Shown piece after piece: positions 57,031 through 64,000 of a stretch of DNA of 64,000 bases. The translations under genes were made by a program, and so were the position numbers. Under the pieces are notes generated by a model. That model did not search any database. It saw nothing but the letters and a program-made list of their open reading frames with translations, and was not told the DNA's origin. Each line of letters begins with the position of its first letter. The stretch's first letter is position 1. The stretch is from Humulus lupulus (Eukaryota > Streptophyta > Magnoliopsida > Rosales > Cannabaceae), in assembly GCF_963169125.1 (NCBI RefSeq), contig NC_084802.1, positions 43,505,107 to 43,569,106 on the forward strand. The letters are read 5' to 3'.

Positions 57031-57410
57031 CGAGCCTGGCTAAGGCGTCCGCATTTGAGTTCTGTTCTTGGGGGACCTGTTCTATCGTATAGAACTCGAA
57101 ATGATCCAATGTTGATTTTTCCTTTTCTAAGTATGTCGCCATTCTCGTACCACGAGCTTGGTACTCTCCCAAGATTTGGTTAACCACTAGCTGGGAGTCG
57201 CTATAGCAATGTATTGCTTTAGCTTTGAGCTCCTTGGCTATGCGAAGTCCTGCTAGTAAAGCCTCGTACTCGGCCTCGTTATTTGACGCATCGAAGTCAA
57301 ATCTTAAGGCAGAGTGAAATCGACTCCTACAGGGGTGATCAAAATTACTCCTGCCCTCGATCCATTTTCATTAGATGACCCGTCAACATAAAATTTCCAC
57401 AGCTCGTGGG
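57030..57410 (-). pseudogene. TE-E second (archaeal-type) RNase H
   Basis: Downstream of the ordinary RT-linked RNase H there is a second ribonuclease H. It has F-Y-V-D-G-S-S-N (first Asp) near 57400, then N-N-E-A-E-Y-E-A-L (Glu), S-D-S-Q-L-V-V-N-Q (Asp) near 57200, and N-A-D-A-L-A-R-L (last Asp) near 57050. This extra domain is known in Tat and Ogre elements. A one-base frameshift near 57325 separates the first motif from the rest. Confidence 0.85.
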
Positions 57411-59100
57411 CCGGGGTTATAACTTCATCGTTGGCCATGCCAGTACACTCCACTATGAAGTCTGCCAAGGCTTGCCCCCTAATGGTCGTCCTTGGATGAT
57501 AGGTGATCTCGAATTGTTCGAGTTCAATGGCCCATTTAAGAAGTCGACCTGAAGCTTCTGGTTTGGACAAGACTTGTCTTAGTGGTTGATCAATTAGTAC
57601 ATGGATGGGGTGCGCTTGAAAATAGGGTTGAAGCTTTCGAGATGAGTGAATTAGGCTGAGAGCTAGCTTCTCCATCAAGGGATATCTTGATTCTGACCTC
57701 AGTAACCTTTTATAGACGTAATACACGAGCCTTTGCACTTTTTCTTCCTCCCATATGAGTACTGCGCTTATGGCATGATCGGTCGTAGCAAGGTACAAGT
57801 ACAGAACTTCTCCCGTAATGGGTTTTGACAAGATAGGAGGTTCTGCGAGGTGTTTCTTGAGTTCCTGAAAAGCCAACTTGCATTCCTCTGTCCATTCAAA
57901 TTTCTTGCCTCCCCTGAACAGGTTGAAAAATGGAAGACAACGGTCTGTAGATTTTGATATAAACTTACTTAGTGCCGCCATCCTGCTAGTCAAACTCTGG
58001 ACATCTTTGTGTTTTCGAGGTGAAGGCATATAGATCAGGGCCTGGATCTTATCCGGATTAGCTTCTATTCCTCGAGCATTTACAATGAAACGTAGGAATT
58101 TTCCTGAAGATACTCCGAAAGAGCACTTTTGAGGGTTAAGCTTCATGTTATATTTTTGGAGCATGGCAAAGCATTCTTCGAGGTCATCAACATGGTTATT
58201 GTTAAGTTGAGAGTTGACTAACATATCGTCAACATAAAATTCCATGTTGTTCCCTATTTGCTCGGAGAACATCATGTTCAAAAGCCGTTGGTAAGTGGCT
58301 CCAGCATTTTTGAGCCCGAATGGCATGACGTTATAACAATATAACCCTTTATCTGTTATGAAGCTTGTATGTTCCTGGTCAGGGGCATGCATGGCAATCT
58401 GGTTATATCCGGAATAGGCATCCATGAATGACATTAGTCCATGCCCTGCCGTGGCATCCACGAGCTGGTCGATCCGTGGTAAAGGAAAACAGTCCTTAGG
58501 GCAGGCCTTATTGAGGTCTGAGTAATCAATGTAGGTTCGCCACGTCCCATTAGGCTTCGTGACCAGCACCGGATTGGCTACCCAATCGGGGTAAAAATCA
58601 TCCCTGATGAATCGGTTTTCTTTTAACCTGTCGACTTCCTCTTTAAGGGCCTTTTTCCTATCGTCATCTAGTTGTCTTCGCTTTTGTTGCTTCGACGGGA
58701 AGCTTTTATCGATATTTAGCGCGTGGCTCACTACATTTGGACTTATTCCTATCATGTCCAAATGTGACCACGCGAAGACATCCTGGTTCTTCTTCAAAAA
58801 ACAAATTAATTGTTATTTGGTTTCTTCGTGGAGGTTTTTCTCGACCTTTACCGTTTTCGGGGGGTCTGATTCTTCGAGCCTGACTTCTTTGAGCTCTTCC
58901 AATGGTTAGAGATCAGTGTTTTCCTCCACTCTTGGGTCGATTTCTTCATTGATCTTTAGGACTGCTTCGTTCTTATTCTGAATAATGACGAGCGCTTGTG
59001 TGCTTGCCTACTTCTTTCCTCTTATGGAAATGCTAGCATTCCCTCCCAGCTAACTGGTCTCCCTTCAACGTCCCGATGCCACTAGAAGTTGGGAACTTGA
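57410..59100 (-). pseudogene. TE-E reverse transcriptase and first RNase H
   Basis: Open from 58797 to 57304 (497 codons). RT shows N-P-V-L-V-T-K-P-N-G, Y-I-D-Y-S-D-L-N-K-A-C-P, M-D-A-Y-S-G-Y-N-Q-I, M-P-F-G-L-K-N-A-G-A-T-Y and the catalytic Y-V-D-D-M-L. The connection and RNase H follow (F-E-W-T-E-E-C, L-Y-L-Y-L-A-T-T, L-A-L-S-L-I). The usual D of the first RNase H active site (L-Y-L-Y-L-A) is not evident, fitting its known degeneration when a second RNase H is present. The N-terminal part at 58800-59100 has lost its frame. Confidence 0.9.
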
Positions 59101-59139
59101 TGGCCAAATGCCTTACAGACGAGACTGCCCCCAGTCCTA

Positions 59140-59574
59140 CTAGGGCGGGTCTCCCGAGCAGCACGTGTAGGTCGATGGCAGGTCCACTACTACAAACTCC
59201 ATCATCTTGGTTGCTGAGACTGGGTAGTCTCCCAAGGTTACAGGGAGTTCAATGGACCCCATACAGGCAATCCCCTCTCCTGAAAAACTGTACAATGTCA
59301 TTGCACAAGCTTTTAAATCTCGAAGCGCGAGTCCCATCTTTCCTAAGGTGGGCTTATAGAGAATGTTCACTGAGCTCCCATTATCAATGAGAACTCGGTG
59401 AACTCTCTTATTCGCGAGCTGGAGAGTGATGACCAGTGGGTCATTGTGGGGAAACTGAACATGGGACGCATCGTCCTCAGTAAAGGTTATCGACTGAGAT
59501 TCAATCTTTTGGTACTTTGGAGCTCTAGGTTCGGGTTCATAAGGGGACCCGTCCCCAGTTTTTAGCTCGTTCAT
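59140..59574 (-). pseudogene. TE-E aspartic protease
   Basis: Retropepsin motif V-L-I-D-N-G-S-S-V-N-I-L, then Y-S-F-S-G-E-G and F-V-V-V-D-L-P-S-T-Y. A frame change after 59160 separates it from RT. It would mature the Gag-Pol polyprotein. Confidence 0.88.
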
Positions 59575-59577
59575 GTA

Positions 59578-61874
59578 TCACTTTTCGGCATTCTTGCCCG
59601 ATCCTGCGAGATGAGGCCCGTCCGAGATGGCTATCACATCTTCTCCATCAATAGGAGGGGGCCTATCTTCTTCTCTAGCTCGGGAATTATTGTTTTGAGC
59701 AGGCCGCGGCGCAGCTGCCCTCTGGCTAGTAGAAGCCTGATTATTATTCTGGTTCTTGACATACTGTCTGAAGTATCCTCTCGAGATCAGTCCTTCGATC
59801 TCGTCCTTCAACTGCCTGCATTCATTAGTAGTGTACCCAGTATCTCTGTGAAATCGACAGTAATTGCTGGAGTCTCTCTTGGACTTCTGATTTCTCATGG
59901 GGTCTGGACGCCTGAAAGGGACCTGGTTTTCATTAGCCAGGTATATATTCTCCTGAGACTCGTTGAGCTCGGTGTACACTTTGTACACGGAGAAATACCT
60001 TTCCCCTTTCTTCTTCTTTCCCCCTTCTGCATCGGGGTTACTTCATTCATTCTTCTTCCTTTTGGAAGGGTTTTCTGCAGGGGGTTTTGAGGCTGATGGG
60101 TCTGCCGAGGCCGAGGCAGAGTTTACGTTTATCATTGTAGTTATGGGCTGAGAGGTCATACTCAGCGGTGACCTCGCCTCTTCTACATTGACAAACCTTT
60201 GAGCTCGTCTATTAAACTCGGTTAAGGACCTCACAGGTCATCCCAGAGGGGACTTCCCGGCATTACCCCAGCTTGGACGACCATTAGATGACCGCTGTCG
60301 TCTACATCCCAAGCTTGGGCGACCTCCAGATTAAACCTTGTAAGGTAGCTCTTCAACGTTTCACTTGGCTATTGTCGAACGTTGGTCAGGGTCGATGCCT
60401 CGGGTCTTACCCCGATCATGGCTCTAAACTGCTTCTTGAAATCTTTTGATAGATGATCCCAAGAAGTGATTGAATGTCTCTTATATTTTTCGAACCAGTT
60501 TTTTGCTGGTCCTGTAAGCGATGCTGGAAACAACATGCATCTGAGCTCGTAACCCACATTACTTGCTCTCATTATGGTGTTAAATGTACTCAAATGACTG
60601 TATGGGTTGGATTTCCCTTCAAAAGGCGGGACATGAGGAATCTGAAACCCTTGAGGAAACGGAGTGTTGGAAATGTGGGGAGCGAATGGTTCGAGCTCCT
60701 CATCAGAATCCTCGTCCCGACTCCGACCTCGCTCATTCTGCAAGAGCCTAAATGCTCTTTCCAGCTGATCAATTCTTTCTTGATCTAGGTCCACAGGGGG
60801 TCTCGCCTAAAATTGGCTATCATTGATCACAATTCCAGGCTCGCGTCTTCGCAGGGGATCTTTGCATCCATTTAGGCGATCTCTCAGGTCTGGGTTCGAT
60901 GGATTACCACTACCCCGATTATGATTTAGGTGCTCCCGCAGGTCGGAGTGATTCCTTTGGTTTCCAGTATTTCTACGTCCTTGATCATACATGCTGACTG
61001 ATCTGGTGTCCCCTGAGTCGTCACTGGTGAGGCTTGTCGCATGATTGTTCCGAGATGGATTTCTTTCATGCTACCTCGTCTCTGCAGTGCGAGATCGAGA
61101 CATTTGGCTTCTCGTAGGCTGGGCGCCTCTCCGTTCCCTAGTAGCCTCTATATTCCCCTATTTCCGTCCTGCCCGCCTTTCCTCATCACCCTGAGTTGGT
61201 TGTGCGTTCCTCCGAGGTGGTGAGGGGTATCTTATTGGTGATGGAGGGAACCGTATGGGTGACAGTGGCTGCCAACCATTTCGGGGCCTGGATGGACCTG
61301 AGTTCGTCCGTGTTGACTCGGTAACATTCTGTGTGTTACCAGGAATCTGAGTCCGAGCCTCTGTAGGGGCTCGGTTATTCCCAGTTTCTGCTGGTAACTC
61401 TGAAGTTGAGTTAACCAGAGCTCTAGCTCGAGTGTTTCTTCGGGGCCTCAAGGGAGCAGGTTGCTTTTCTGGTGGCGGAGGTTGCTCCATTCTTCTTGTG
61501 GCAGCGTTTTTCTGAGGTCACCCACAAGGTCTGCGGGGAGGAACATGAATGTCCCATGGAGGTGGGGCTTGGTTCTCCTGCGGAGGTTGAGGCTGAGCCG
61601 CCTGTGCCTCCGTGGCTATCCTAGCCAACTCCTTGTTCCGCTTCTTGGCCTCAGCCAACTGTTTTCTTAACTATCAGTTTTCAAATTCCACAATGGGGAC
61701 GTACCGTTCGGGATTATAGTACATGTCCTCATCGTCCCTGGGAGCTGGAGGTGCTGGAGGTCCTCGAGAATCAGAGGACTCACTTCTCTCTTCAGGTTCA
61801 GGATTCGTCATCGGCTGCCTCCCAGGGCATCGTGGATAGTTTTCTTCAGGAATATTCTGATCATTTGCGGCCAT
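59578..61874 (-). pseudogene. TE-E gag
   Basis: Start chosen at M-A-A-N-D-Q-N-I-P (61874), 50 bases inside the LTR. N-terminal Pro/Arg-rich pieces are at 61874-61674, 61490-61158 and 60992-60807. The capsid-like core at 60794-60369 shows L-T-G-P-A-K-N-W-F-E and D-F-K-K-Q-F. The block F-N-R-R-A-Q-R-F-V-N-V-E is at 60234-60043. The C-terminal part, 59988-59578, has the finger-like C-R-F-H-R-D-T-G-Y-T-T-N-E-C and I-S-D-G-P-H-L-A-G just before protease. At least four stops or frameshifts break it. Confidence 0.85.
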
Positions 61875-61902
61875 AGCTAATTAGGGATTGTATTGCTTAA
61901 GG

Positions 61903-61923
61903 CTCTCAATGAAAGCACCAAAC
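61903..61923 (-). promoter_or_regulatory. TE-E primer-binding site
   Basis: The minus strand reads GTTTGGTGCTTTCATTGAGA directly inside the 5' LTR, identical to TE-A. Confidence 0.8.
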
Positions 61924-62759
61924 TGTTGACGCCGTTTTTCGTCAACTTAAAATGTAGAGCAATTAAACAACAGGAACTATGGCGCAGATGAATAATACAG
62001 TAAAAGAACAAGAATTTTACATGGTTCAGCAGTTAACTCTGCCTAGTCCACGAGTCAATTTTATTAAGACTTTGGAAATTTCAGGAAATTCTTCAGGGAT
62101 GAATTCTCCAGAAATTCTCTCAAGATATCAAAAATTCGTCCCTTACAAGTATTCATGATCTATCTATTTATAGAGGGTTTTCAGAGTTCGTTCCCACATA
62201 TTTCGGGAAGATACTCCTTATTTATTAATGAAAATAATGACATTAAATCATGTAACTCCTATATACAAGGAAACGTCCCCTGAAGACCAGGGGCATATAA
62301 CAGACTTGTTAATATCCCTTTAATGTTGAGATGTTACAACAATAAATATTTTTTAAATGCATGGACTACGTCTCATCAGATGACCCACTAAGACGTTCGA
62401 GGTCGGCAATCAGCATCATGCCAGTCCAGGTCTATAGATAAGTTATGAGCTAGGCTCCTTTCCCCAAGACCAGCTTGGAGCGGGTAGATACCACTGAGGT
62501 CGTCATACTCCGAGCTTATACTTATGCCAAGCTCGAGCTACTTGATCCGCAGACACCTGACATCGGGTATATCCCGATGCCAAGTTCTTTCGAGCTCAGA
62601 AAGAACTTCGAGGTTAAGAAATGTCTTCGAGGTTGCCATCTTGATTCGAGGGTTCGACACCTGAGTCATGCATATGTGTTTCAGATATTTCGAACTCACA
62701 ATTGACGAGTCCAGCTTTTGAGATCACAATCTCGGGGTTCTCGAAATTTGGGTGTAACA
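61924..62759 (-). repeat. TE-E 5' LTR
   Basis: 836 bp, partner of 50130-50966. A minus-strand TATAAATA-type box near 62174-62166 is the likely promoter of the gag-pol transcript. Confidence 0.95.
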
Positions 62760-62764
62760 GATTA

Positions 62765-64000
62765 AGTATAAAAAAATAACATATCTTTTTTTTTTAAAAT
62801 ATAAATGATAAAAAATTTAATAAAAATTAAGATTGTATATTATATATTATTATAATAAATAATATTTTATAATATTTGAATTTATATTAATATAATTATG
62901 AAATATATAGTTTCAAAGAAAGACAAAAATAGTGAATGAGTGGATAGACAACAATAAAAAAAATTGAAGAAATGAATAGTTATTCTCTAAATGTAGTAGA
63001 CTATAGTGCATTGACGTCAAAAAATTTATAGAAAAGGTGATTTGATGGAGGGGTTATTTTGAGGTCTTCTATATTTTTTTGAGTTACTTTACAACAGCTG
63101 ATGCTTGTGCTTTTAAAAAAATTTACATTAAAACATATAAACAAAACAACAAAGAAAATCATCAACAAACTGATTCAAATCAAAACATATTTACAAAATA
63201 AAAATCACACATTCAAAACAAAATAAAATCTAAAAATATCACAAAATTAAATTTGTCAACAAATAAGAGTCGTTCAACTTACCTAAAGTGGAGAGTAACG
63301 TCGACGACGAACGACGTAGTGAAGCAGCGATAGACCGATGAGAATCGTCGACATATTTGAGAAACCAAGTCACCAAGATCCATACAAGTGCCGAGGGGGA
63401 GAGATTGAGGGGGAACAAGGGCCAAGAGGGGGAGAAGGAAAAACGAAAAGGGAGAGAGGTAGGGACAGTGTAGAGCGACTTGGAAAGAGAAATAGATAGA
63501 GATAGGAAGTGTTTCGGGGGGGGGGGGGCGAATTGCTAAATTTTACACATGACACTGTCACATCAACAGAAAAAATGTCACACCATCAATCTATTAGCCA
63601 CATTAGACGAAATTTAACAGAAGTCTCATATATTTCAATAACGTGTATAGTTTGGGGAAAATTTTTAATATTGCGAATCATTCGGAGGCACAATCATATA
63701 GTGATCATAGTTCAGAAGATAAAAATATTATTTATTCTTACATAAATACATGTAATATACAAAACAAATTGAAATATATTGTATTTGTATCTTGGACGTG
63801 GATGATGTCCCGCCCAGTAACGTGGCGAGAGTTGTGTCGTCCTGTAATCTACACGGTCTATTACATATGACTTTAATCTTGTGGCTAGAAAAATATATGA
63901 GAAGAATAATAGCAACTGACATTGTATCATAGACAGAACTAGTAAATAGGGGTGGCTAATATATCACAACTTTCTAAGACATATTAGGCATTTAGGAACC
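62765..64000. other. Intergenic flank, no gene recognised
   Basis: AT-rich to about 63230, then a GA-rich block (63370-63510; pyrimidine-rich on the minus strand) that could be a plant 5' leader, ending at a run of 13 G (63516-63528). Short open frames here have no recognisable motifs. I see no transposon ends. Confidence 0.5.

Larger units (their letters stand above)
50125..62764 (-). mobile_element. TE-E: structurally complete Tat-type Ty3/gypsy element
   Basis: The element occupies 50130-62759 between perfect GATTA target duplications (50125-50129 and 62760-62764). Order on the minus strand is 5' LTR, primer-binding site, gag, protease, RT, RNase H, second RNase H, integrase, a long 3' region, polypurine tract and 3' LTR. 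The 3' region carries a separate spliced gene on the opposite strand. Dual RNase H and an antisense gene behind pol are known traits of the Tat lineage. By hand count the LTRs differ at about 37 of 836 sites (4.4%), about 31 of them transitions. gag, RNase H, integrase and the antisense gene all carry breaks, so it is complete in structure but not coding-competent. Confidence 0.93.

Noticed and set aside
55080..57187. Plus-strand frames opposite integrase (for example 56040-56456)
   Set aside because: Shadow frames of the conserved integrase coding strand.
63370..63561. 63-codon minus-strand frame near the right edge
   Set aside because: Ser/Pro/Leu low complexity from a GA-rich tract and a poly-G run; more like a leader or repeat than a protein.

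Overview
This is plant nuclear DNA, most likely from a eudicot with a repeat-rich genome. It holds one recognisable host gene with GT-AG introns, in a sea of nested LTR retrotransposons and DNA transposons. There is no prokaryotic organisation and I saw no tRNA, rRNA or CRISPR. The species cannot be fixed from sequence alone.

The one intact host gene, at 41.5-47.7 kb on the minus strand, encodes an organellar DNA polymerase I (POLIA/POLIB family). I could resolve 12 exons whose phases all agree, giving about 1,051 codons. The protein has an N-terminal targeting region, a 3'-5' exonuclease domain and polymerase motifs A, B and C. Downstream lie a decayed duplicate of the gene's promoter and first exon (38.8-39.2 kb) and a 1.5-kb foldback structure full of GATGC motifs (39.6-41.2 kb). 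Upstream is a 1.4-kb non-autonomous Helitron (48.3-49.8 kb).

The rest is transposon, named here TE-A to TE-E. TE-A (1-4122, -) is a Tat-type Ty3/gypsy element cut by the left window edge. TE-B (4123-8243, +) is an internally deleted chromodomain-bearing chromovirus. TE-C (8244 to about 12818, -) is a Tat derivative that has lost almost all of pol. A probable solo Tat LTR sits at 15068-15939. TE-D (17127-37550, -) is a chromovirus whose gag was hit by a 6.2-kb CACTA transposon and by another chromovirus now reduced to a solo LTR; its 5' LTR also carries a 2-kb unclassified insertion. TE-E (50130-62759, -) is a structurally complete Tat element with two 0.84-kb LTRs and a perfect GATTA target duplication. 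It has gag, protease, RT, two RNase H domains and integrase on the minus strand, and a spliced gene with its own TATA box on the opposite strand.

The arrangement reads as successive insertions: TE-A into or beside TE-B, TE-B into or beside TE-C, CACTA and chromovirus into TE-D, and Helitron and TE-E upstream of the polymerase gene. Every retroelement coding region examined carries stops or frameshifts. Several are TGG-to-TAG or CGA/CAG-to-stop changes, as expected from deamination of methylated cytosine in silenced DNA.
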